A stretch of DNA of 64,000 bases from Sympetrum striolatum (Eukaryota > Arthropoda > Insecta > Odonata > Libellulidae), in NCBI GenBank assembly GCA_947579665.1, contig OX388350.1, forward strand, positions 2,294,001-2,358,000, written 5' to 3'. Within the stretch, counting starts at the first letter, position 1. The number at the start of each line of letters is the position of its first letter. Positions 33,004-43,825 of this stretch are shown piece after piece. The notes under the pieces are model-generated. The model was not told the origin of the DNA. It saw only the letters and a list, made by a program, of their open reading frames with translations, and ran no database searches. Position numbers and translations under genes: made by a program.

Positions 33004-34200
33004 GTATGTAATGCGCTGACCGAGAGCACGGGATTGAAATACTACATTTGCGGGACGAAAATTTCGGAGATGAACGATCTATCGACAATTAGTAATCGAG
33101 ACGTTGACGAAGAAAATTTGTCCTATGGCATTTCTACGCTGCATTGCTACATAAGATTTTTGAGTGTTTATTACATACATCTTACCGACTTAACTTTAAG
33201 TAATGGCAGGTGAGAGTACAATATTGATGAGTTTGATTTTATGTCATAAGACGTACCCATTGACCTTATCTTAATATTCCTACATAGGCTCGTGGTAATC
33301 ATAAATTATTGCTTTTGGAGAGGAAATCTCATATTCAGAAACAGTTAAGAAAAAAGATGGGACTGATTGTAGATGTACTTAAACCAGGATATGGCTCTAC
33401 AAATGATGGAAATACATCAAGACGTTTCTTTGAAATTCCGTGACTAGCAGCTGAAATAACAGGTGCGAATTGAAGTTATTTTTATTAATGCGTAATCTTT
33501 TATTAAATGTAAAAATCAGGAAACTGAAATAGATAAAGATGAAATCTTCACTATTAAAGATAAGAGTTCTATTTAAGGTTTGTTTTATATCCTTAAGTTT
33601 TTTGTGAAATACCGTTTCTCAATACAAATTTAATTAATCATTTCTTAAAAGGAATTAACGAATATCTAATAAAAAGATTCACCAATATCTTGAAGGCAAT
33701 TTCACGTGGTTTACCACTAAATGAAATAGCATTCAAATATTATTGCTGCGCTACAGCAGAGATGTATGCCCGATTATATCCGTGGTACTACATGCCACCA
33801 ACAGTACATAAAGTACTTATACACGGGGCTAAAATAGCAAAAAAGCAATCCTTCCGTTGGGGCAACTGACATCTACATCTACATCTACATTAATACCCTA
33901 CAAGCCGCCTTTCGGCGTGTGGCAGGGGGTAATGACAGAAGAGGTAATGGAGGCCCGAAATAAAGACGCAAGGAAATACCGGGAGAGATACACAACGAAA
34001 CACTCCAGAGTGGCCACGAACGAGGATTTGTTCCAAAGATTACTTCTAACTTCTGATCAGCTTATTTCAATATCGGCACCAGTTAGAGAACAAAAGGATC
34101 GAGGATTCTGAGCCAAGAGATTAAGGAACTATTAGTCATGAACGATGAGGAGGAATTGGCTTATGGGGATGAAGATTCTTCAGACGAGGAATGTATTTAA
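33004..34200 (+). pseudogene. Transib transposase remnants: partial core and C-terminus
   Basis: Pieces in order: NALTESTGLKYYICG and YGISTLHCYIRF (33004-33160), GLIVDVLKPGYGSTNDGNTS then RRFFEIP (33360-33440, the GNT-RRFF block typical of Transib), and a C-terminal exon from about 33650 with LKAISRG, LYPWYYMPP, VHKVLIHGA, EEVMEARNKD and SRVATNEDL, to the stop at 34198-34200 after a frameshift near 34105. The N-terminal part seen in copy 1 is not recognisable, so the two copies have lost different parts. A 66-bp LINE-tail insertion at 33872-33937 sits in frame just before EEVMEARNK. Confidence 0.8.
33872..33937 (-). mobile_element. 66-bp LINE 3'-end insertion inside Transib
   Basis: Flanked by TGACA (33867-33871 and 33933-33937). 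Read on the minus strand it contains CCCCCTGCCACACGCCGAAA, a small hairpin, and an (ATGTAG)n-like tail. The same 3' signature is found in the CR1-like LINEs ending at 62784 and 37205. It is an extremely 5'-truncated insertion of 22 codons that leaves the surrounding frame open. Confidence 0.8.
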
Positions 34201-34422
34201 TAGAGAAGGTAATGTATAAACACCGTATACTTCATTACAACTCACTAAAAACTTTGACTGCATGATTTAATAGAAATTTAGCATTATCGTACGAAAATAA
34301 ACTACTACATGATATTAATAACGCGCTGTCGTTGTCCCTTGCTTTAAAGCACAGCCCATTTCATTTTTTTCAATTATCACCCTACAAGAAATGGTGACTT
34401 TCTAATAACTGTTGATATCTAA

Positions 34423-35089
34423 GACATGTACGAAGTGTAATAATGGTTAAAATCTAAAAAAGAACGAACCAGAATCGTTTTGGTTCGTTGTTCCTCTCAA
34501 AACACGACAGCGTAGCGGAGGACGGTGCTCCGCCGCGCAGATTTGGCCCTTGTAGCGTTGTCGAAAAGTCGATTTATAAATTATTGGGGCAAATTGGGGC
34601 AAGATTTTATTTCAGATTCCCATTAAGGAAGGTTCATAGCTTATCGTGATATAAGTAATCCCGTGTCACACGGTGTCTCAATCAACTATTTTCCTCGCTT
34701 TAGGTAAAACTTTGTTCCAAAATAAGGGTCCGCCATTTTGTAATGTAATGTATATAAATTTTCGACAAAGCTCATTGAAACCAAGTCTTATGAAGGACAA
34801 GGAACATATTTATAATATGGAATCATATTTTACCCGATGATTTTCCTAGTTTGGGTTCACAATCGACTTGAAGTTAAAGAATTTCGCGAAAAATCGGAAA
34901 CTGGAAATTTTCGCGAAAATTGGTCAACTTTGACCCCCTGTAGAATTGTAACGCGTAAGAATCAACAAAAATGATTTCGCACATATATGCAGAATTTATT
35001 TTAGAATGACCATGCGAAGTTTCAAAGTCCGCACTCAAAAAAGCACTTTCTTATTTTTGGCCAGCTTTTTTCGATTCTAGCCCACTGTG
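34423..35089 (-). repeat. Right terminal inverted repeat of Transib copy 2
   Basis: Reverse complement of the left repeat with few differences. Read inward it begins CACAGTG. Confidence 0.9.
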
Positions 35090-35099
35090 CGTCGTGATG

Positions 35100-35985
35100 C
35101 TCTGAAATAACTTATGATTTTCAAAGAATTTGGTATAATTTTGTCATTTCTTCTTCGAATAGGTTAGGATTGTGAGGCATTGAAACGTTATTTGCGGTGA
35201 AAATTTATCTAAACAACATCGAAGCTCGATTATTGTTTAATTATACGTTAATGTTTTGTATTGTAAAATTATAATACTAAAGTATTGCATAAATTACGGA
35301 GATGGATCCTGAGTCGCTGGATCGCGTTTTCGAGTTTCTGTATTTCATCTTTTAAATGTAATAATTTTGTAATTTAAGTAAATAAAACATTCGTAAAATA
35401 TGGCATTTGAGTACTGTTAATCAAATATATAAACATTAATATTCTGAAGTCATTCTCGAATCGTTTTGTTTTCGTTAACATATCTATTTGCTTTAGAGCA
35501 TCACTTCGTCACAAACATGCACTTTCGCTCTCCGGTCTTACTCTACATTTCCTTAAGCAGAAGTGAAAGGTATTTTCATACATACCAAGAGATTTCTACA
35601 AGGTTGATTGCTATTTTCCCTTTCCGTTGCTTTCTCGATAAAATTGTTCTGAAAATAGCTGTATTTCGTATGTATATATCCGTTTGACCCGATATGGGGT
35701 TCTAACAACGACCTTCAATGCTTGAGCCTCGCTTTTCACAGTTCGAGGAAAAGTCTTTTACAGTCGTCCCTCGTTCATCGCGGTTAATCACATTCACACT
35801 CTACCGTGATAGGTGAATTTCCGCGAAGTAGGATTCGTTATTTTTAAATCACATATTTTCGTTAAAACATAGACATCTAAATCTACATCTATTTTTTAAA
35901 GTGGAATTTTGCAAAGTTATTTTCACCCATTTATTATAGGCATCTTATTTACGTCCTATAACATTTTTTAGAATTATTAGAGCCT
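35100..35985. other. No gene seen
   Basis: AT-rich. A (CATCTA)n-like run near 35870 resembles the tail of the CR1-like LINE family, but no other part of an element is visible. Confidence 0.5.
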
Positions 35986-35989
35986 CTAG

Positions 35990-37205
35990 ACAGGAAATCG
36001 TACTCTTCAGTCAACATTGCATTAGTATTGCCAATTATATAAATATCTTGGTGTAACTCACACGAGTAATTTATCATGGAGTATCCGTAATATATGTGGA
36101 AAAGCACTTAATAAATTAGTCTTCCTTACGAGTCGGTAAACCCTCCCTTAGAAATTTTACTTACAGCAATGCTCTCGGAGGGTAGATTCTAGTCCATCCA
36201 TGACACACAAGGAAGCGTCTTCATTTTCTCATCAAAAAGTGTATTAATGTTTCATTACGAATATCGCCGAGTGGTTAGCGTGCTCGCACGCTTTCGCTCC
36301 AACTTTTCGAATCCCTGCAAGTTGGATTTTTCCGATTAGGGAATGGTCATGTTTGATCGTTCTTTGTTAATGTTTTTTACCTACCGCTGTAAAAGTCCAG
36401 AAAGTATACTTAAATTTCATCGAAATTTTAATTATTAGTTAAGCGCATTAAAGCACGAATTAGATTATAAAATTTTATAGCGAGAATTACAATTTTTTAT
36501 TCCTCAACTTCCTCAAAAAGTTTTAACTCTATACTCATGGCCTTCGGCTCCGTTAAAAAAAAGGGTACTTTCAATAGGTACACCATAGGAACACATAACG
36601 GTACACCAAAAGCAGGGTGCTAAATATTTCTACCCAAAATCTTCATGATACGTGCAATAGTAGAAGTAAAAGAGAAACAAAAGAGAAGGTGACTCGTCAA
36701 AATATCGATCGCGTGAGAATCTATAGGAAATTAGATAATTTCGCGACTTCTGTTGAATTGAGAATACGAACGAAGAAAAAGTTCGCAAGTGATGTTACTA
36801 TAAGCATTACTTAGTCTTCACCTTGTGTATGCATGTAGTGTATGGGACCCTACCGACAAGTGTCATATTCGGGTTTTGGAAGAGGTGCAACGAAAGGTTG
36901 TGCGCTTTGTTTAAGAATTGCTACGATAAAGCATTAAAGTGTTACTCAAATAATTCAGGGTGCGGGATGAGAATCTTTACAAGATTAAAACTACGAATAG
37001 GTCAATTTACTAAATACGTACATTACGTCTATTATCTAAGCCGTTCTGCGAGAAAGATAAAGGCGCTTGAACGAATCGTTTCTAAAATTCATTTTTTTAC
37101 GAACAATATGCGAAAGAAATCGATTAAGGAAGTAGAGTCATGGTGCTTGCACCCGATGCCACACGCCTAAAAGTGACTTGCAGGGTCTTTACATAAACAT
37201 AGACA
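35990..37205 (+). pseudogene. Decayed CR1-like LINE, C-terminal part and 3' end
   Basis: Plus-strand relics: LYKYLGVTHTSNLSW and IRNICGKALNKL at about 36030-36130, VWDPTDKCHIRVLEEVQRKV at about 36838-36910 (the post-RT region of CR1-like ORF2), and a 3' end with ATGCCACACGCC...TTGCAGGGTCTTTACAT at about 37155-37195. These three parts are in the correct order. Frameshifts and a SINE-like insertion at 36262-36330 separate them. The open frame at 36823-37170 is a shadow in a different frame. Confidence 0.7.
36262..36345 (+). repeat. tRNA-derived SINE-like sequence
   Basis: It has an A-box-like GAGTGGTTAGCGTGCTCGC and a degenerate B-box TTTTCGAATCCC about 40 bp on, followed by GGATTTTTCCGATTAGGGAA. 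No clean acceptor stem, so it is not called a tRNA gene. Confidence 0.55.
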
Positions 37206-37444
37206 ATAACCTCTAAGTTTTATTTCTGATATCTGGTATATTTTTTAAATTTTACCTAAATGTGATTTTTTCATTTTCGGCATTAATAACTACATCTTTC
37301 CACAAGTCAGTTAGACAGTATATGAAACAAATACAGTCCATGCAAAGCTATCAGACCATACTTAGGTGCCATAATGCATGCCTTAAAATGCCCAGCATCG
37401 TAATTCTAGGCAAGGAAACGAATGTATGTATTGCTTCATTTATA

Positions 37445-37545
37445 ATAATGATAATAATAATAAAAACTCTTTATTTGGCGAGGTTAGGCCCATTAGGGCC
37501 TCTCTTACACCTAACCATTAAGGATAAATAATGTTAAATACAAAA
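37445..37545 (-). repeat. LINE 3' end fragment with conserved hairpin
   Basis: On the minus strand GAGAGGCCCTAATGGGCC is followed by TAACCTCGCCAAATAAA and a (TAA)n-like tail, typical of a LINE 3' terminus. A related plus-strand copy occurs near 41968. No coding sequence is attached. Confidence 0.5.
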
Positions 37546-38171
37546 AACAATACAAATAAATAAATATATCTATATATATATAAAGAAAATGAAAAGAAGA
37601 GTAAATTAGTGAACTAAAATAGAATAATTTAGTGAACTAAAATAGAATATTTCTGTTTTATTTTCTTTTGACGTCATTGGCGAGACTGATAAACAATGTA
37701 GTTGGTTGAAAGAAAGACTGTAGCGAACGCCTTATTTGTCGAAAGAGCTCATTTTGTCTTCTGCATTTCAAAAATCAAAGGAAAAGGTTACAAGGATCGG
37801 CTATTCTCTGATTTTAAAACATTCTGAGATTTTGCCCTAAAGTCTTTATTAACTCTGAGAAAATAAACTTGCATCTGATGAAATTTTTAATCTTAATAGT
37901 ATCACTGACCATTTGTTGAACCTTATCCTGAATTTTGCAAAAATTGCGTAATAGAGTAATTTAATTAAATACAGTTTGCGAAGTTTACAGCCAAATAAGT
38001 TGCAGAACTCAATTTTTTTAGTCTTTGAATATGAATAAAGGCGAAGGTAAAATCAGAACGAATTTATTGACTCGCTTATTCTAGGAAAATGTCTAAAGCT
38101 CCGTCTTGAAGCTTTTGCAGAATATGAGGACAAAAATGCAAAGTGAAAATATGATTCATGAAGTCATGTTA

Positions 38172-38248
38172 GGCTCCCGGATAGTCATGTGGACAGCGCG
38201 TTCGCCTTTGGTGAAAGCGGTCCCGGGTTCGATTCCCGGTGGGAGCCA
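38172..38248 (+). tRNA. tRNA-like sequence or SINE head (function doubtful)
   Basis: It has a perfect 7-bp acceptor stem (GGCTCCC/GGGAGCC), a perfect 5-bp T-stem (CCGGG/CCCGG around a TTCGATT loop), an A-box-like TAGTCATGTGG, a B-box GGTTCGATTCC, and an A discriminator; no CCA or recognised terminator. The anticodon arm does not fold into a clean 5-bp stem with a 7-base loop, so no anticodon can be assigned. A SINE head or a recently decayed tRNA gene is more likely than a working tRNA. Confidence 0.5.
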
Positions 38249-38249
38249 A

Positions 38250-38810
38250 TGTGCGAAATGACCTCAGCTGTCGAAGCACTTTAAACAATTCTACTACCGA
38301 AGTCATGTTATTTCGTACAAATAAAGTCAAAATTTTTCTTAAACTAATAATTTTATTTCAACATATGCTACTTGATATTGAGAATGCGCGCAATACCCTC
38401 GTATTTCTCTCAATGTTCCATAAATAGTCGACAAGTCATTAAAGTGTTAGGATTAGCAGGTCTCTCTCATCCCATCAATTTTTAATGTGTTTCATAAGCC
38501 AGTCCATCCATCAGGCTTAAAAGAATATAGACGCTTGCAGGGAAATAAACAATTCAATATGTGTTTCGCAAATACGTTATTACAATCAAAGTGACCATTC
38601 GGCTTCTTAATTGCTATCATTAATTATTTTTTTCTAGCGATAGAAATTGTGATGAAAGAAGATATTCCGGAAATGTGCCATCTTTTGGTGCTCAGAATTT
38701 TATACTATCCCCGCGTACTCCCGATGTAGTCAAAGGTGAATATTTAATTTGTGAATTTGGTTCCAATCCGGAGTTGACCGCCGAAATGACAGGCTGATTC
38801 GGCCAAATAT
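38250..38810. other. No gene seen
   Basis: No motif recognised between the tRNA-like sequence and the GC-richer block beginning at about 38810. Confidence 0.5.
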
Positions 38811-39235
38811 TTTGTAGACATTCTTTTGTTTTGGAGACGGATCCCCGGGACAGACGAATTCCTCTTGCGGCCGTTTGTGTCGCTACCATCGCCTCTTCCT
38901 CAGCTGTTGTCCGGCGCTTTCGTGCCGTCAATAATTGTTGCGTCGCGGGCGACGCAGCCAAAGAATATCCATAGGTGGTGCTCCATGTTTATTTACTTGC
39001 GTTTGTGGCCTTGTTCCCCCGTTGCACCAGCGGTGTTTAGGAAGTTCTTCGACAAGAAAGTGTTTACATCGCAAAGATATTGAAGAGTACCGTTGCCAAG
39101 TGATGGCATTTGACAAGTTATGATCTCGGAATGATGCTAACGGCAAAGTACCGACATCGGGAGGAAAAGAATAGTGTAAACATCTGAGGGACTGCGCACC
39201 ACACAGAGATGACGAAGGTCCAGCCGCTGGTAAGT
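38810..39235 (+). other. GC-richer block, possible host promoter and first coding exon
   Basis: This block is noticeably richer in GC and CpG than its surroundings and unrelated to the transposons here. Near its end an ATG at 39209 opens MTKVQPL and is followed directly by a strong donor, CTG/GTAAGTG. That arrangement fits the first coding exon of a host gene with a downstream intron. No acceptor exon was identified within the window, and several stop-free frames overlap the block on both strands. It remains a candidate only. Confidence 0.35.
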
Positions 39236-39771
39236 GACCAAATTTAATTTTATCAATTCATCGAATGTCAATGAAGCACATCAGTGATGAACTTTGTGCT
39301 GGGGGCCAAGAGACGTAAGCGCGCACTGCATGGGCCCCTGCACACAACAGCCATTCTTACTCTAAGCAATTGCTATGGAAAATCTGTAAGAGTTACGGAG
39401 ACAATACTCGGTACATAATGAAAATTGTTGGAAGAAACGATTATAGAAATTAGCTTAAGCTTTGTAGGTAGATTTATTAATAATTTGTCTCTAAACTATG
39501 CTGCCTTAAACCGACATTGCGTCTCATCTACTCCAACTTTGGATACTAGTAGCATTTTAGAGGGAATGAGACTTATTAGATAAAATTCGCTATACTTTAC
39601 TCAGTGCGCTAGTGAGAGGAAATAGTCCATACAAGTGCAGCACAGTTGTACCATGAATAACTGTTTTATTGCCATTCGAAGAGACCAATATGAATGCAAT
39701 TATTCGGCATAGTTTATGCCTCAGTAGCCTTCAAGTTATCGCAGTCACGAGCAAGACTGAGATAAAAATAA

Positions 39772-39975
39772 ATGGAAGATGTGTTTTTCTCTGCCAAAAG
39801 ACGCAAAATATGTTCCATAATTGAAGGTATTGTAAGAGACAACAAGCTCCCAAAAGACGTTGCATTTGCACTTCTATCGTGCTACGCAAACCTGTCAGAC
39901 GTTTCTAATTTATATACGGAAATAGATGTTAGGATTCAAGAATTCGTCCCAACCACAGACGTTCCGCGAGTGTAA
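39772..39975 (+). CDS. Short orphan ORF, 67 codons, unknown
   Basis: MEDVFFSAKRRKICSIIEGI and what follows is a charged, helical-looking small protein with a basic patch (KRRK) near the start and no membrane segment. I recognise no family. It could be a piece of a host exon, a relic of a transposon, or a chance frame. It lies 540 bp downstream of the splice-donor candidate at 39230 and in the same direction. Confidence 0.25.
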   Translation: MEDVFFSAKRRKICSIIEGIVRDNKLPKDVAFALLSCYANLSDVSNLYTEIDVRIQEFVPTTDVPRV

Positions 39976-39979
39976 CTAG

Positions 39980-42900
39980 GGAACGGGAAAATAGGTCAAA
40001 GGGCGCTTTCGTCCCCTGCCGCACGCCCACAGCTCACTGGAATTCGAGATTGGCCTGCGCGAGATGAATTACTTCCAAACCGAGATTTGTTTTTAGGCAA
40101 TTATCGAAAATAAGCCCATATCTTGAACAGGTGTAATTCCCGCTTCCTTTCTTCCTCGCTTCAGCTCTTCCCAAATTTATGACAAAATGCCCACGGATTG
40201 TGACCACGTTCTATCGCTACATTTCAGGAAACATATCTCACTTCGTAATTTATGTTTCTAAGACTATGATAGGATTCTGATTTCGATGGAAAATAGCAGG
40301 AAGTAAAGACTCAAAATAAATATACCACCAAAGCGTCTTCAGGTGGAAAATATTCCGATGAAATTATGAATGGACGCATCTGAGAAAGTCGAAGAGCCAT
40401 GGTACATCTCCTCCGATGGAAGTGGTCATCATACTGAAAGCATAGCCAGCTAAAAGATCATTCTTTCATAAAAAAATCGCTTACGTCATAAATACGATCT
40501 TGGATGTGATTCATATACGGAGTATCCCTTCTTAAGGCTGTAAAATATGGGCCTTGGAAGAAGCACAAAGGAGAAGTAAACAGGAAATTATTATTTAGAG
40601 GAATACCCGAATAATAGAATAACGAAAAATTAAACGTCTGATAAAGGAGTAGTCCGAAGAGGTAATGAAGAATATAATTGAAAAAATAAATCTTGGTTAT
40701 AAAGAGACTGAACTTCGGGCAACTACAAATTATTAAAATGTATGCAAAAAGTAAGGTACGGTATTTTTTTCTTGAAAATAGCGTTGGAGAAAAAGAATTA
40801 CATTAGGACTATATATTACTCCACTCATTTTGAGAAAAGAATTGATATTTTAAAATGTTAAATATCGGCAAAGAGGGAAGTTTAGGTAAGTGTTATTAAA
40901 TTTAGTGTTGCAAGCTTAAAATGCACTCGAGATATGAGAAAATGTACTTTCTCAACATTTAAGACCCCCAGCGTCAGAGTTGTGCTTGGGTGTACAGAAA
41001 CACGTTCGTCTTTTACATTGAGGTAGGTTCAACGTGGCGTGTTCATTTCTCCCTCTCGATCACTCGCCCCTTGAATCATCCCACAGCTCTTTCTTCGTTC
41101 GCCTCCTTTTTTCCTTTCTACTTTCCATTAATATCTTCTCTTCTCGATGCTTGACCCACCCATTGCTTCCGCCCTCGCTTTATTTCTTTAGTTTTTCTTC
41201 TCCAAACATTTCTAACATCTCCTCCTTTGTCTGTCACGAAACAGTTAGTTCTGAATGAATAAGAAAAGGAGTAAAGAAAACGCTTAAAATTCTAGAAAGA
41301 CCCGCTCGCAGTGCAACGTGGACAGTATTATTATTTTGGCAGATAAGTTCCAAAGAGACGTTTTATTAGGAATGTTTTTTTCCGTAGAATCAACTTCAAC
41401 GCATCTGAATGTACTAAGTTTACTTTTCAAAGGAGATACCAAATAATTCTTACTTAGGCATTCATCTCAGTTATCAAACTTTGAGTTTTCCTTTAACTTA
41501 CTTTTTATAATTTATTTTCGTACTGTGAATAAAACGTGTCCTATTTAAACTTTCAAATATTTACATTTTGTATGAAACAGAATACTTGCTATTTTCCCCT
41601 TTCCTTTCTTGATAATTGTGATGATCCGACGGGGGACTCATGTCACTGACGCTGGACCAAGAAATGCATTTTTTATGATGAATTTTCTTTCTTTTTTTAC
41701 TCCTGTTTTTTCGCGGTTTTTTCCTCTCCCCTTCTTGCGTGGGCGTTTTCCCGCATTGGTTTGTGGGTGGGTTTTTCTCCGTAGACCTTCAGTTGATGAG
41801 TTTTTCCCACAGCCCAAATCTTTTACGTATAGTTTGTATGTTCTTAGAATTAGCATGAAACTGTGCACGTTGTTGTATTTAGAAGTGTGTACTTCTCTTT
41901 TTCCCTATCTTGTTAGTTAAATTTAGATGTTTGAATTAATTGTTTATGTGTTATCTGTAAAAGTTGGGTGGTAGAGAGGCCTAACCCCGCCAAAAGGGTT
42001 AAATAAATGAATGTGCGTCTGATATTCGATATTAATCAATCTGCTCAAAGACATTAATATTTTCCTCGTTTATACATTTATGTGTGCGATGCCATTCATT
42101 TCCTATGATGGACGTTGGATAAAACTATCGATTCAACGCAAATTCAATCGATTAACGAATAGGAAAAATATCGGATAGGAGCGTGTAGGGCCCATGCGTA
42201 TTTGTTGCAAGGCCCTTGGCTTGCGAAGGCCTGGTCAGAGCCCTGCAAAGTGGAACAACGAAATGCTGCAAGAGCCAGTTTTATATTGATGATCAAAAGA
42301 AAGTTTTTCTATGCGTGATTGCTCTTTCTTTTTTCGTTAAATGATGTTCAGAAAGCAACCTTCCTTATCATGAATCCTTCCATGTTTTCCTACCTTCACG
42401 TATGTGTTTCGTTTTCGCCCAGTCTGTAGATCTATACTCACATTTTATTCTGAAACCCTCCTTCCAATCATCGCTTTCGTATTCCTCTCCTATTATTACC
42501 ACTCTCCTCTTACTCCACCTTTGTCAATCGTACAGCTTCTTCCATTAAAACAGATCCTCCTTGTACTCACATTCGTTCCTTATCCTTACTGTGGATACAC
42601 TTTCCTTTCTTTGATCACAGCATGCAATGTTTTATAACAGCATCCAGCTTACCTTAGGCGAATCATTAACATATGCGTAAAGTTGCTTGCAGTGTGAGAT
42701 AGCCGCAGAACCTGAGAGTTGTCGAGGAAAGAACTCAAGAATCGGGGAACATCTTCCAAAACAGGGAAAAAAACACAGAGATATATAATACACAGTCGAA
42801 GTTTAAAACCACCCATGTATCCTCCTCACTTTGACGGAACAACTTAACTCATCCGTCTTACTCTATTTATTCCCACTCTTAATCACCAACAACTAGGTGT

Positions 42901-43540
42901 GAAGTAAAATTAAAATCACTTTCGTCGTCCGGATTTTGTCTTATGAAGTCGAATGCGTTCGAAATACCTCTCCTTCAAACGCCCGAGAGTTACCTCAGGA
43001 ACCCCAACACGAAATTGTGAAATGCATTCCTATTAGTGAATATTTCATCCATTTCGAATTGATTATCCTTAGTGTAAATTTAATATTTTTGAGAAATGCA
43101 TTCTAGGAAAGAAATAAAACGTAAAACAGTCAAATTTCTATGAGATAAAATTACAGAAAATTGGTACATTTTCATAAATCAGAAAATTACATTTTTATTC
43201 GAGTTTACTACATCCACAATTGACGTTTAATTAACAAAATATATTTTCAGTGCACAAAAATTCATAGTTGTATATTTAAACTTAATATATGTTCCTGCTG
43301 AAGTATTTTAATTTATAAATTCTACAGTCTTATGCCCGTATTTCGTGGAAAGACATTATATGCATCACTTGATGATGCCTTTTTGCTGAAACAATCACTG
43401 TTAAGTTTGTTTTATTTAATTTAAATTTATATTAATGTTTAAATATTGATATTATATACTGATATTGGAAGTTAGTGAGGGACATATCATGTTTATTTTA
43501 AGGGTTTAGCAGAGGAAGCATTCCCTACAGAACTGTTTAT
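39980..43540. other. No gene seen; AT-rich with pyrimidine-rich stretches
   Basis: No convincing coding sequence. Frames at 41034-41258 and 42404-42637 are low-complexity pyrimidine-rich translations. The LINE 3' end near 41960-42015 is listed separately. Confidence 0.6.
41960..42015 (+). repeat. LINE 3' end fragment related to that at 37445
   Basis: GGGTGGTAGAGAGGCCTAAC is followed by CCCGCCAAAAGGGTTAAATAAATGAATG-like sequence. It matches the minus-strand sequence at 37445-37545 in order (GAGAGGCC, TAACC-CGCCAAA, AATAAA). Confidence 0.5.
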
Positions 43541-43542
43541 GT

Positions 43543-43750
43543 TGTTGCGCCTTCGTTCAACAACATAAATAATTAACGCTGGTTAAGTGGACTGTATTTA
43601 TTGTATCTTTTCTCGTAGAATACCCGCGACCCCTCTTTTACACAAAAACCCCAAGCGCCGCCACCCTCAACTCTGGTTTCTCTCCTTTCCGTAGCGAGGC
43701 GCTGATAACTCCTGGCCGTCTGCTGGGTCCAGGCAAAACACGACGTAACA
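43543..43750 (-). repeat. 3' LTR of the BEL/Pao element
   Basis: 208 bp, identical to the 5' LTR except for one extra T in a run of four. Begins TG and ends CA. Confidence 0.95.
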
Positions 43751-43825
43751 TACCCCCCACCGTAAACAATTTGTTTACCAAAATACAATACAAAGAATAA
43801 GAAAAGATAAACAATTCAGCATAAA

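Larger units (their letters stand above)
31246..35089 (+). mobile_element. Transib transposon, copy 2 (defective)
   Basis: A 3,844 bp element flanked by a perfect 5-bp duplication CGTCG (31241-31245 and 35090-35094). Inverted repeats of about 665 bp begin CACTGTGGGCTAGAATCG (left) and CACAGTGGGCTAGAATCG (right, inward). The repeats are homologous to those of copy 1, but the inner parts differ, so the two are sister subfamilies rather than recent duplicates. Transposase remains lie on the plus strand with stops and frameshifts. Confidence 0.9.

Noticed and set aside
36823..37170. 115-codon plus-strand frame as a novel gene
   Set aside because: The LINE motif VWDPTDKCHIRVLEEV is in another frame of the same DNA, so this is a shadow of a decayed LINE.
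41609..41920. 103-codon plus-strand frame
   Set aside because: Low-complexity, Phe-rich translation of pyrimidine-rich DNA, next to a LINE 3' end.
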